DNA of 6,804 nucleotides from CAUZRD01 sp963582255 (GTDB lineage: Bacteria; Pseudomonadota; Alphaproteobacteria; Rhizobiales; TMED25): positions 1-6,804 of the forward strand of contig CAUZRD010000118.1 in the NCBI GenBank assembly GCA_963582255.1, written 5' to 3'. This document shows positions 1 through 5,114 of this stretch, in pieces. Position 1 is the stretch's first letter. Each line of letters starts with the position of its first letter. The notes under the pieces were generated by a model. The model was not told the DNA's origin, did no database searches, and saw nothing but the letters and a program-made list of their open reading frames with translations. The translations under genes were made by a program, and so were the position numbers.

Positions 1-20
1 AGACAGTAACAACAACTCAC

Positions 21-40
21 TGATATATCTATATAATATT
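21..40. other. AT-rich tract, candidate DNA-unwinding element
   Basis: Eighteen of 20 bases are A or T, mostly alternating TA steps, which melt easily. It lies next to the DnaA-box-like words at 50-58 and 74-82, as expected for an unwinding element. Function is inferred from position and composition only. Confidence 0.3.
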
Positions 41-49
41 GTGCTAACG

Positions 50-58
50 TCATACACA
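50..58 (+). promoter_or_regulatory. DnaA-box-like 9-mer
   Basis: TCATACACA differs from TTATNCACA at one position (second base C instead of T). It is the weaker of the candidates and is supported mainly by its neighbours. Confidence 0.25.
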
Positions 59-73
59 AACTTGTTCGTATAC

Positions 74-82
74 CGTGGATAA
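74..82 (-). promoter_or_regulatory. DnaA box, near-consensus
   Basis: The + strand reads CGTGGATAA, so the - strand reads TTATCCACG, one mismatch (last base) from the high-affinity box TTATCCACA. It is the best strong-consensus match in the gene-free segment and lies between two AT-rich stretches. Confidence 0.5.
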
Positions 83-114
83 ATATTTATGTACTTAATC
101 AAATTTATTTGGTT

Positions 115-152
115 CAGGTCTGTGCGTAAGTCTATCCACTTACGGACACCTG
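115..152. repeat. Imperfect inverted repeat / potential hairpin
   Basis: The left arm (115-130, CAGGTCTGTGCGTAAG) and right arm (139-152, CTTACGGACACCTG) are complementary except for two extra bases and one mismatch. The core CGTAAG/CTTACG (125-130 and 139-144) pairs perfectly, and the 8-base spacer is TCTATCCA. No T-run follows, so it does not look like an intrinsic terminator. It may be a protein-binding palindrome in the origin or upstream of ppsR, or a structure at the end of an upstream transcript. Confidence 0.5.
121..129 (-). promoter_or_regulatory. DnaA-box-like 9-mer in the hairpin arm
   Basis: The + strand reads TGTGCGTAA, giving TTACGCACA on -, one mismatch from TTATNCACA. It forms part of the left arm of the inverted repeat at 115-152, so its conservation could reflect the repeat and not DnaA binding. 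Confidence 0.25.
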
Positions 153-173
153 TGTAATGATTCCAGTATACTT

Positions 174-202
174 TTGAAACTTTTCTATTGGGGCTTCATA
201 AG
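174..202 (+). promoter_or_regulatory. Candidate sigma-70-type promoter for the ppsR operon
   Basis: TTGAAA (174-179) matches five of six bases of the -35 consensus. After 17 bases comes CATAAG (197-202), matching four of six of the -10 consensus. It lies 36 bases upstream of the chosen ppsR ATG. It is a prediction from sequence likeness alone; the AT-rich background makes chance matches likely. Confidence 0.3.
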
Positions 203-230
203 GTTCGACTTATTAAAAGTTCTATTGGTG

Positions 231-239
231 TTTTCCACA
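231..239 (+). promoter_or_regulatory. DnaA-box-like 9-mer touching the ppsR start codon
   Basis: TTTTCCACA fits the relaxed DnaA consensus TTWTNCACA exactly and is one mismatch from TTATCCACA. Its last base is the A of the ppsR ATG. It could be an outlying origin box or a site through which DnaA affects ppsR transcription; neither can be shown from sequence. Confidence 0.35.
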
Positions 240-1066
240 TGAGTGAGAATGAGCGTAGTTATTTTCATCTCCACCTTGTTTCGGATGCGACAGGTGAAAC
301 GCTAAATGCTGTGGCAAGGGCGGTAACAGTTCAATATCGCGCAGTTACACCTGTTGAGCATATTTATCCGCTTGTGCGAAATCGCAAGCAGCTTGAACGA
401 GTTTTGCAAGCGATTGAAAGTGAACCGGGAATTGTTCTTTTTACCTTGGTGGATTCAAAGCTTCGGCAAATCTTAGAAAATGCGTGCCGGCGCCTTTCAA
501 TACCCTATGTTGCTGTACTTGATTCTGTCCATGCCGTCGTCAAGAACTATCTGGGGGCTGAATCGTCACCGCTTATTGGAGCTCAGCATGTTCTTGATAC
601 GGAATATTTTGAGCGCATTGAAGCACTAAACTACACCATGATGCATGATGACGGCCAAGTGCCTCACGATTTTGAGAGCGCTGATGTTGTTCTGATCGGT
701 GTTAGCCGAACCTCAAAGACACCAACCAGCATTTATTTAGCAAATCGTGGGGTAAAAACTGCAAACATTCCCTTTGTATTGGGTATACCCTTACCTGATA
801 ATGTTGAAAAATTATGTAACCCGTTGGTGGTTGGCCTTATTGCAAGCCCAGAACGCATTGTACAAATCCGTCGGAATCGACTTCTAGCTCTCAATGCTGA
901 TGGCAATACTGATTATGTTGATAAACGAGCAGTCACAGAAGAAATGATCGCAGCCAAACGATTATTTGCGCGCCATAATTGGCCGGTCATTGATGTTACC
1001 CGGCGTTCAATCGAAGAAACCGCGGCCGCCATTTTGGATTTATGGCGGTCTAAAAATGCCGCTTGA
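239..1066 (+). CDS. ppsR: PPDK/PEP-synthase regulatory protein (DUF299 kinase/pyrophosphorylase)
   Basis: This 275-residue protein belongs to the DUF299 (PpsR/PDRP1) family: bifunctional enzymes that use ADP to phosphorylate a threonine of pyruvate phosphate dikinase or PEP synthase and use phosphate to remove it, switching PEP formation off and on. Seen: the family's opening SYFHLHLVSDATGET (7-21), a conserved HDDG (136-139) and the nucleotide-binding loop GVSRTSKTPTS (154-164), with normal length. In Hyphomicrobiales the target is probably PPDK; that is inference. I chose ATG at 239 because homologues begin just before SYFHLHL. An in-frame TTG at 188 would add 17 residues unlike the family and run into the probable promoter. 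Shine-Dalgarno pairing is weak. It is first in an operon and overlaps maf by 11 bases. Confidence 0.92.
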   Translation: MSENERSYFHLHLVSDATGETLNAVARAVTVQYRAVTPVEHIYPLVRNRKQLERVLQAIESEPGIVLFTLVDSKLRQILENACRRLSIPYVAVLDSVHAVVKNYLGAESSPLIGAQHVLDTEYFERIEALNYTMMHDDGQVPHDFESADVVLIGVSRTSKTPTSIYLANRGVKTANIPFVLGIPLPDNVEKLCNPLVVGLIASPERIVQIRRNRLLALNADGNTDYVDKRAVTEEMIAAKRLFARHNWPVIDVTRRSIEETAAAILDLWRSKNAA

Positions 1067-1673
1067 AAATCCACAAAGTGATATTATTCTGGCATCGGCA
1101 AGCAAAGTGCGTGCCAGGCTACTCCGCTCTGCGGGTATAAAATTCACAATTATCCCGGCTAATATTGATGAGGAAGCGATCAGGACGGAATGTTTAGCTG
1201 GAATGAGCTCTACACCTGATAAAATAGCCCAATCTTTAGCGCTTGCCAAAGCGCAGGCGATTTCTTCAGAACATCCCTTAGCTTTTGTTCTGGGCGCGGA
1301 TCAAATTTTGGTTTTTGAAGATAAAATTATCACAAAACCTAATGATATCAAGCAAGCACGTGGTCGTTTAAAACAAATGCGTGGAGCAAACCACACATTA
1401 ATTTCTGCTTTGGCGTGTGTGAGATCGGGAAAAGTGTTGTGGTCAACTAACCGCCACGCGCAACTGCGCATGCGTGAATTCTCAGATGTATTTATGGACG
1501 ATTATCTCTATCAAGCGGGCGCACAGATTTTGAGCACCGTCGGTGCATATGAAATTGAATCTCTCGGAATTCAACTATTTGACCATGTTGAAGGCGATCT
1601 TTTCACTATTCAGGGTCTTCCTTTGCTCGATCTTCTGGCATTTTTACGCGCGCAAAGTATCATTGGCGTATGA
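1056..1673 (+). CDS. maf: Maf-family nucleoside triphosphate pyrophosphatase
   Basis: This 205-residue protein is of the Maf/HAM1-like superfamily, cytoplasmic enzymes that hydrolyse non-canonical or surplus nucleoside triphosphates to monophosphates. Seen: N-terminal substrate loop ILASASKVRARLL (10-22), DEEAIR (38-43), the LGADQ motif with the expected catalytic aspartate (79-83), and the C-terminal GAYEIES and GLPLLDLL blocks (163-169, 187-194). The stretch after GADQ resembles the YceF (m7GTP) subgroup more than the YhdE (dTTP/UTP) subgroup, but I would not fix specificity from this. ATG at 1056 fits the family N-terminus; an upstream in-frame ATG at 966 lies deep within ppsR and adds unrelated residues. 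GGCGG ends 7 bases before the ATG. It overlaps ppsR by 11 bases and coaE by 4 (ATGA), indicating coupled translation. aroE, often next in relatives, is missing. Confidence 0.93.
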   Translation: MPLENPQSDIILASASKVRARLLRSAGIKFTIIPANIDEEAIRTECLAGMSSTPDKIAQSLALAKAQAISSEHPLAFVLGADQILVFEDKIITKPNDIKQARGRLKQMRGANHTLISALACVRSGKVLWSTNRHAQLRMREFSDVFMDDYLYQAGAQILSTVGAYEIESLGIQLFDHVEGDLFTIQGLPLLDLLAFLRAQSIIGV

Positions 1674-2278
1674 TCATTATTGGTCTCACAGGATCAATTT
1701 CGATGGGCAAAAGTACCGTCGCTGACATGTTTGCCAATCTGGGGGTTCCGGTCTTTGATTCAGATAGTGAGGTACATCGCCTTTATGGTATTGGCGGTGC
1801 AGCAGTTTCTGCAATTTCAGCTAGATTTCCACAATCAGTCGTCCAAAATGGAGTTGACCGACAAAAGCTTTCGGAAGCTGTGCTGGGTAACCGGGCTGCG
1901 CTGAAAGACCTTGAGAAGATTGTTCACCCTCTGGTACGGCAAGCTCAGAAGAATTTTTTAAGCAAGGTTAAGAAGAAAGGTGTCCGCCGGGCTATATTTG
2001 AAATCCAACTACTTTTTGAAACTGGTGCTGACAAAGATATGGATGTTGTTATCGTAGTCTCTGCTGGCCGCGAATTCCAACGCATACGTGCTCTTGCAAG
2101 GCCGGGGATGACAGAGGAAAAGTTTGAGGATCTGTTGGCTCGGCAAATGAGTGATGATGAAAAGCAAAACCGTGCGGACTATGTCATTGATACAGCTTTG
2201 CCGCTCGATGAAACGCGCCAAATTGTATTTAATACTCTATCGGCAATTGATGCACAATTTACCGGGAGTGGGGGGTAA
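1670..2278 (+). CDS. coaE: Dephospho-CoA kinase
   Basis: This 202-residue P-loop kinase catalyses the last step of coenzyme A synthesis, phosphorylating the 3'-hydroxyl of dephospho-CoA with ATP in the cytoplasm. Seen: Walker A GSISMGKS (8-15), the acidic FDSDSEVHRLY region (29-39) that in the family begins the substrate site, IVHPLV (84-89), and the lid-side segment RQMSDDEKQNRADYVIDT (158-175). Length is normal for bacterial CoaE. The central block, usually close to DIPLLFE, reads EIQLLFE here (111-117), with aspartate and proline replaced by glutamate and glutamine, an odd change in an otherwise typical protein. The ATG overlaps the maf stop as ATGA, so the start is well fixed and translation probably coupled. 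dnaQ follows after 5 bases. Confidence 0.94.
   Translation: MIIIGLTGSISMGKSTVADMFANLGVPVFDSDSEVHRLYGIGGAAVSAISARFPQSVVQNGVDRQKLSEAVLGNRAALKDLEKIVHPLVRQAQKNFLSKVKKKGVRRAIFEIQLLFETGADKDMDVVIVVSAGREFQRIRALARPGMTEEKFEDLLARQMSDDEKQNRADYVIDTALPLDETRQIVFNTLSAIDAQFTGSGG
2264..2275 (+). promoter_or_regulatory. Strong ribosome binding site fixing the dnaQ GTG start
   Basis: GGGAGTGGGGGG overlaps the end of coaE and ends 8 bases before the GTG at 2284. It is the richest Shine-Dalgarno-like run in the first operon and decides for the GTG start. Confidence 0.6.
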
Positions 2279-2283
2279 AGACG

Positions 2284-3006
2284 GTGCGTGAAATTATTCT
2301 TGATACAGAGACGACAGGTTTGCGTGCAAAATCTGGTGACCGACTTGTCGAAATTGCAGGTCTTGAGTTAGTCAATCATATCTCCACAGGAGAGCACTAC
2401 CACCAATATATTAACCCGCAGCGCTTGATGCCCGATGAGGCCTTTGCCATTCATGGTTTGTCCGACGAATTTTTAAGTGATAAGCCGATTTTCAGTGATA
2501 TTGCGGGTGCGTTTTTAGATTTTATAGGAGAGGATCGGCTGGTTATTCACAATGCATCGTTTGATATTGGGTTTATAAATAACGAACTTGACGGGATATC
2601 TAACGAACTTTGCGCTGAAATTAACTACGATCGAGTCGTCGATACGTTGGCTCTTGCCCGCCGCAAACATCCGTTTGGACCAAACAGTCTGGATGCGCTT
2701 TGCCGTCGGTATAACATTGACAATTCAACACGTACATTTCACGGAGCCTTGCTTGACTGTGAATTGTTAGCTGAGGTCTATCTGGAATTGTCTGGAGGCC
2801 GTCAGCCCGGATTGCATTTTGAAAACGATCAATCGAAAAAGGTGGAGGTAGCGAACAAGACACCGGCTGAGGTACGTCCTGAGCCCTTGCCGGAGCGATT
2901 AAAAAAGCAAGGGATAGCCGAGCATACAGCATTTGTTGAAATGTTGGGTGACAATGCAATGTGGCGGGAATTCGGCATTGGTGGTTCACTGAAATCCGAT
3001 AACTAG
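2284..3006 (+). CDS. dnaQ: DNA polymerase III epsilon subunit (3'-5' proofreading exonuclease)
   Basis: This 240-residue DEDDh-family exonuclease removes mismatched 3' ends within the polymerase III core. Seen: Exo I LDTETTGL (6-13, metal ligands D7 and E9), Exo II HNASFDIGF (89-97, D94), and Exo III FHGALLDCELL (152-162, H153 and D158), so all catalytic residues are present. After the catalytic domain (about 1-170) a hydrophilic linker leads to a C-terminal segment (about 203-235) expected to contact the polymerase alpha subunit. The start is GTG at 2284, supported by a G-rich Shine-Dalgarno run (GGGAGTGGGGGG, 2264-2275) with 8-base spacing and by the family N-terminus beginning directly before the first catalytic aspartate. 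It is the last gene of the ppsR-maf-coaE-dnaQ operon and convergent with secB. Confidence 0.95.
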   Translation: MREIILDTETTGLRAKSGDRLVEIAGLELVNHISTGEHYHQYINPQRLMPDEAFAIHGLSDEFLSDKPIFSDIAGAFLDFIGEDRLVIHNASFDIGFINNELDGISNELCAEINYDRVVDTLALARRKHPFGPNSLDALCRRYNIDNSTRTFHGALLDCELLAEVYLELSGGRQPGLHFENDQSKKVEVANKTPAEVRPEPLPERLKKQGIAEHTAFVEMLGDNAMWREFGIGGSLKSDN

Positions 3007-3089
3007 AACGATGATTTTCGCAGAAATCTAGATTTAAATTCCCTTACTACCAAGGCCAATAATTTTGTGTAGTGATATCTGCGAGTTGG
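3007..3089. other. Convergent intergenic spacer, no clear terminator
   Basis: This 83-base gap lies between the stops of dnaQ and secB. It holds a 12-base perfect palindrome AAATCTAGATTT (3024-3035), a short stem GATTT/AAATC (3013-3017 with 3024-3028, 6-base loop), and a 4-bp stem CCTT/AAGG (3042-3045 with 3052-3055) with ATTTT some bases after it on +. None has a stable GC stem directly followed by a T-run, so I do not call an intrinsic terminator. Confidence 0.5.
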
Positions 3090-3596
3090 CTATTCGGTCT
3101 GGGTTTCAGCTTGCTTTTGCTGCACCTGACGCATGACATATTGCGCGTTAAAATCTATTGGATCGATAAGTAGTGGTGGTAAACCACCATCACGCACTAA
3201 ATCAGCCAATATACGCCGTGCGAACGGAAAAATCATCCGCGGTCCCTCAATCATGGTCAAAGGTTGTTTCATGTCATCGGGGACATTGCGGAGCTCCATT
3301 ACTGCCGCGTAAGCAATTTCAGCGATAAATACGACCTCACCATCTTTCTGTGCTCTAGCCTCAAGTTTGAGTACAACTTCGAAAAAGCTCTTTTCTTCAT
3401 TAAGCGCGGTTGCGTTAATATTAAAATTTAATTCGATCTCTGGTGATTGGATCGTGTGAGGAAGCTGTGCTGGTGGCCGCGGGTTTTCAAATGATATGTC
3501 TTTTGCATACTGACTTATAATACGAATTTGCGATTGTGCTTGTTCAGCGGAGAGCTCTGCGCCATTTGGTCTCCCGCCGGTTATTTCATCGCTCAT
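3090..3596 (-). CDS. secB: Protein-export chaperone SecB
   Basis: This 168-residue cytoplasmic chaperone holds precursors unfolded and passes them to SecA for Sec export; the family works as a tetramer. Seen: QYAKDISFENP (29-39), the FIAEIAYAAVMEL strand region (90-102), and the hallmark block from GPRMIFPFARRI through RDGGLPPLLIDPIDF (118-149), followed by a charged, glutamine-rich tail. Length is slightly above E. coli SecB and usual for alphaproteobacteria. Only one ATG (3594-3596) gives the family N-terminus; its Shine-Dalgarno is weak. fxsA lies upstream on the same strand with a 115-base gap, so it could share a transcript or have its own promoter. I see no convincing promoter in the gap. 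It converges with dnaQ. Confidence 0.95.
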   Translation of the reverse strand: MSDEITGGRPNGAELSAEQAQSQIRIISQYAKDISFENPRPPAQLPHTIQSPEIELNFNINATALNEEKSFFEVVLKLEARAQKDGEVVFIAEIAYAAVMELRNVPDDMKQPLTMIEGPRMIFPFARRILADLVRDGGLPPLLIDPIDFNAQYVMRQVQQKQAETQTE

Positions 3597-3711
3597 GGTT
3601 AGATGCCCGCATATTTTTGTGTTGGAGTGGATGGCGGCTGGCTATCATGACCAAAGAAATGACACAAGACATAGCCTAAGCGGCCATTTAAAATCGAAGG
3701 AAATCCTGGCA

Positions 3712-4218
3712 TTACGTATCTTTGTTCCAGGGTGATGAGGGATCGTGTTTTTCATCGTCGCCTAAATCACTGATTTCAACGAAAGACCCCTCAATTTCAG
3801 AAGACTCGTGCTGTTGGGCAAAATCATGGGATGGATAAGTATGGGTATGCATGGAGGATGAATTCCGAACGCGGCGCCATATCTGCGCAGAAATGATCGC
3901 GCGTAAGGGGGGAATAAGCAAAATAAAGCCAGCTATATCAGTCAGAAAACCTGGAGTGATGAGTAATAGTCCGGATATAAGAAGAAAAAATCCATCAATG
4001 AAGGGTGTGGCATTTGGTGAGTTGTGCGCAGCGCCTTGCCGCATCCGTTTGATCGCACCCAAGCCTTGATGCCGGATCAATGCTGTGCCTGCTACGGCAG
4101 TAAACACAATTAGCAAAATAGTGGCTAAAGTGCCAAACAGACTGCCAATTTCGATAAGTACGATAATCTCAGCAATGGGAACTACGATAAGAATAGTAAA
4201 TAGTATGATAGATTTCAT
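3712..4218 (-). CDS. fxsA: FxsA-family inner-membrane protein
   Basis: This 168-residue membrane protein matches the FxsA family, named for the E. coli protein whose overproduction relieves F-plasmid exclusion of phage T7; its normal role is not established. Seen: three hydrophobic segments at about 3-22, 28-48 and 76-103, a small positively charged cytoplasmic-type loop (RHQGLGAIKRMRQG, 49-62), the signature around DGFFLLISGLLLITPGFLTDIAG (75-97), and a hydrophilic, largely acidic C-terminal tail (about 122-168) ending near SPWNKDT. The acidic tail and terminal SPW-like motif are usual in rhizobial members. The ATG at 4216-4218 precedes the first membrane segment directly; GAAAG upstream is a modest ribosome site. 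It is transcribed divergently from the Tim44-like gene and lies upstream of secB. Confidence 0.88.
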   Translation of the reverse strand: MKSIILFTILIVVPIAEIIVLIEIGSLFGTLATILLIVFTAVAGTALIRHQGLGAIKRMRQGAAHNSPNATPFIDGFFLLISGLLLITPGFLTDIAGFILLIPPLRAIISAQIWRRVRNSSSMHTHTYPSHDFAQQHESSEIEGSFVEISDLGDDEKHDPSSPWNKDT

Positions 4219-4237
4219 GGTGACTTTCGGTTGAAAG

Positions 4238-4269
4238 GCTAGGGTTAGCCAATTAAATGTTGGCCTAGC
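4238..4269. repeat. Imperfect inverted repeat, possible operator
   Basis: GCTAG (4238-4242) pairs with CTAGC (4265-4269), and GCCAA (4248-4252) pairs with TTGGC (4260-4264). The loop is the 7 bases TTAAATG, and five unpaired bases GGTTA sit on the left. Ten base pairs in total lie just 20 bases upstream of the fxsA start, suitable for a regulator site or a 5' leader hairpin in fxsA mRNA. Function is unknown. Confidence 0.4.
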
Positions 4270-4324
4270 GCGTAATCTGCAAATTCGTTCTAACTTCTTC
4301 TATATTGAATATATATTGTGCGCG

Positions 4325-4330
4325 TATAAT
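4325..4330 (+). promoter_or_regulatory. Candidate -10 element for the Tim44-like/mltA operon
   Basis: TATAAT matches the sigma-70 -10 consensus fully and lies 56 bases upstream of the TTG start at 4387. No -35 with standard spacing is good: TTGAAT at 4305-4310 is only 14 bases away and TATTGA at 4303-4308 is poor at 16. The promoter call therefore rests on the -10 and its place. Confidence 0.4.
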
Positions 4331-4386
4331 GCTGTGCTCTGCATAGCAATTTCAGGCGATATATTAACCCTAAGGAACGTGGTGTT

Positions 4387-5091
4387 TTGTTTGATATCTT
4401 CAACAGTGTCTTTCTGATCCTCGCAATCGTAATTTTTATCATGTTGCGAAATGTACTGGGACGTCGGACCGGGGATGAACGTCCGCCGATGGATCCTTAT
4501 GCCCAGCATGATAAAATAAACAATGAAAATGTTGTTTCTCTTCCGGGCGCTTCACGACGTCGCCCTGGCGATGATCCTTTGGATAAAAATAACCTGCACG
4601 ATGAAATTGAATGGGAAAAATTTGTTAAACCAGATTTTCCAGCGATCATCGGTTTAAAAAAGATCGCTGCGGCTGATCATACATATAATCCAGAAGAGTT
4701 TCTTCACGGAGCAAAAATAGCTTATGAGGTGATTGTAAAGGCCTTCTCCAATGGAGACCGGGAAACGTTACGTAATTTGCTGAAAAAATCGGCATATGAC
4801 GGGTTTGAAGCCGTGATTGGTATTCGCGAAGAACGTGGTGAACGAGTGGAGTCTAATTTAGTAGGTATTAGTGCCGCAGACTTTGTTGACGCTACGCTTA
4901 AAGATGATACAGCACAGATCGCCGTAAGGTTCAAAAGCCAATTGATCTCGGTGACTTTTAACCGGGATGGTAATTTAATCGATGGCGATGAGACCGTGGT
5001 GCGTGATGTGACAGAGCTTTGGACATTTGAGCGTGTAGTCAGCTCTTCCAATCCAAATTGGGTGCTCGCAGCGACTGAAACTGCTCAGTAA
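4387..5091 (+). CDS. Tim44-like (TimA-type) membrane-anchored protein
   Basis: This 234-residue protein has one N-terminal membrane segment (about 4-20), the characteristic LRNVLGRRTGDERPP sequence (20-34), a polar low-complexity linker to about 80, and a Tim44-like domain from about 100 to 230 ending in NPNWVLAATE. Alphaproteobacterial Tim44 homologues (TimA in Caulobacter) share the domain of the mitochondrial import subunit that tethers Hsp70. The bacterial proteins are inner-membrane associated and their task is not settled. The start is TTG at 4387, with AGGA 10 bases upstream (4373-4376); the first in-frame ATG is at residue 19 and would remove the membrane anchor. It is the first gene of a + operon, 23 bases before mltA, and divergent from fxsA. 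Close association with secB and mltA suggests envelope biogenesis, which is inference. Confidence 0.88.
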   Translation: MFDIFNSVFLILAIVIFIMLRNVLGRRTGDERPPMDPYAQHDKINNENVVSLPGASRRRPGDDPLDKNNLHDEIEWEKFVKPDFPAIIGLKKIAAADHTYNPEEFLHGAKIAYEVIVKAFSNGDRETLRNLLKKSAYDGFEAVIGIREERGERVESNLVGISAADFVDATLKDDTAQIAVRFKSQLISVTFNRDGNLIDGDETVVRDVTELWTFERVVSSSNPNWVLAATETAQ

Positions 5092-5101
5092 ACCGAAAAT
5101 A

Positions 5102-5108
5102 GAGGGGA
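5102..5108 (+). promoter_or_regulatory. Ribosome binding site deciding the mltA TTG start
   Basis: GAGGGGA lies 6 bases before the TTG at 5115 and is the only good Shine-Dalgarno sequence near the 5' end of the gene. It supports a start that keeps the signal peptide. Confidence 0.6.
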
Positions 5109-5114
5109 TTAGAG

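Larger units (their letters stand above)
1..238. other. Gene-free AT-rich segment, probable edge of the chromosomal replication origin
   Basis: No credible gene lies here. What is seen: a very AT-rich stretch at 21-40, another at about 81-110, at least four 9-mers within one mismatch of the DnaA-box consensus TTATNCACA or matching its relaxed form TTWTNCACA (50-58, 74-82, 121-129, 231-239), and an imperfect inverted repeat at 115-152. What is known: in Caulobacter and related alphaproteobacteria the chromosomal origin lies between hemE and the DUF299 gene that begins the maf-coaE-dnaQ cluster, which is exactly the gene starting at 239. Inference: this is the right-hand part of oriC, with the rest and hemE lying upstream of the window. 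It could instead be only a promoter region with chance DnaA-like words, which are not rare in AT-rich DNA. Confidence 0.5.
4219..4386. promoter_or_regulatory. Divergent promoter region between fxsA and the Tim44-like gene
   Basis: These 168 bases separate two genes that point away from each other, so they must supply start signals for both transcripts. They contain an inverted repeat (4238-4269) close to fxsA, an AT-rich central stretch, a perfect TATAAT (4325-4330), and AAGGA (4372-4376) as ribosome site for the + gene. Confidence 0.6.

Noticed and set aside
40..48. TGTGCTAAC as a further DnaA box
   Set aside because: Three mismatches to TGTGNATAA, including core positions.
94..110. TTAATCAAATTTATTTG as a CtrA (TTAA-N7-TTAA) or IHF site
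   Set aside because: Only one TTAA half is present at the right spacing, and the IHF core does not match after the required gap.
159..163. GATTC (GANTC), a CcrM methylation site in the origin-like segment
   Set aside because: One GANTC site is about what chance gives in 240 bases, so it is no evidence of cell-cycle methylation control on its own.
188..238. N-terminal extension of ppsR from an in-frame TTG at 188
   Set aside because: The 17 extra residues do not resemble the family, and the TTG lies inside the likely promoter and origin segment. ATG at 239 gives a normal family N-terminus.
966..1055. Upstream in-frame ATG for maf within ppsR
   Set aside because: It would add 30 residues unlike Maf N-termini; the conserved ILASAS motif follows soon after ATG 1056.
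2621..2989. 122-codon open frame on - within dnaQ, with a signal-peptide-like stretch
   Set aside because: It lies antisense to a clear dnaQ with all Exo motifs. It matches no family I recognise and is most likely a frame shadow.
3597..3711. Possible terminator or secB promoter between fxsA and secB
   Set aside because: The only stem found (GCC/GGC near 3672-3685) has three pairs and no T-run, and no -35/-10 pair of acceptable spacing was seen on the - strand.
4722..5051. 109-codon open frame on - within the Tim44-like gene
   Set aside because: It is rich in serine and threonine as antisense shadows often are, has no recognisable motif and lies opposite a conserved domain.
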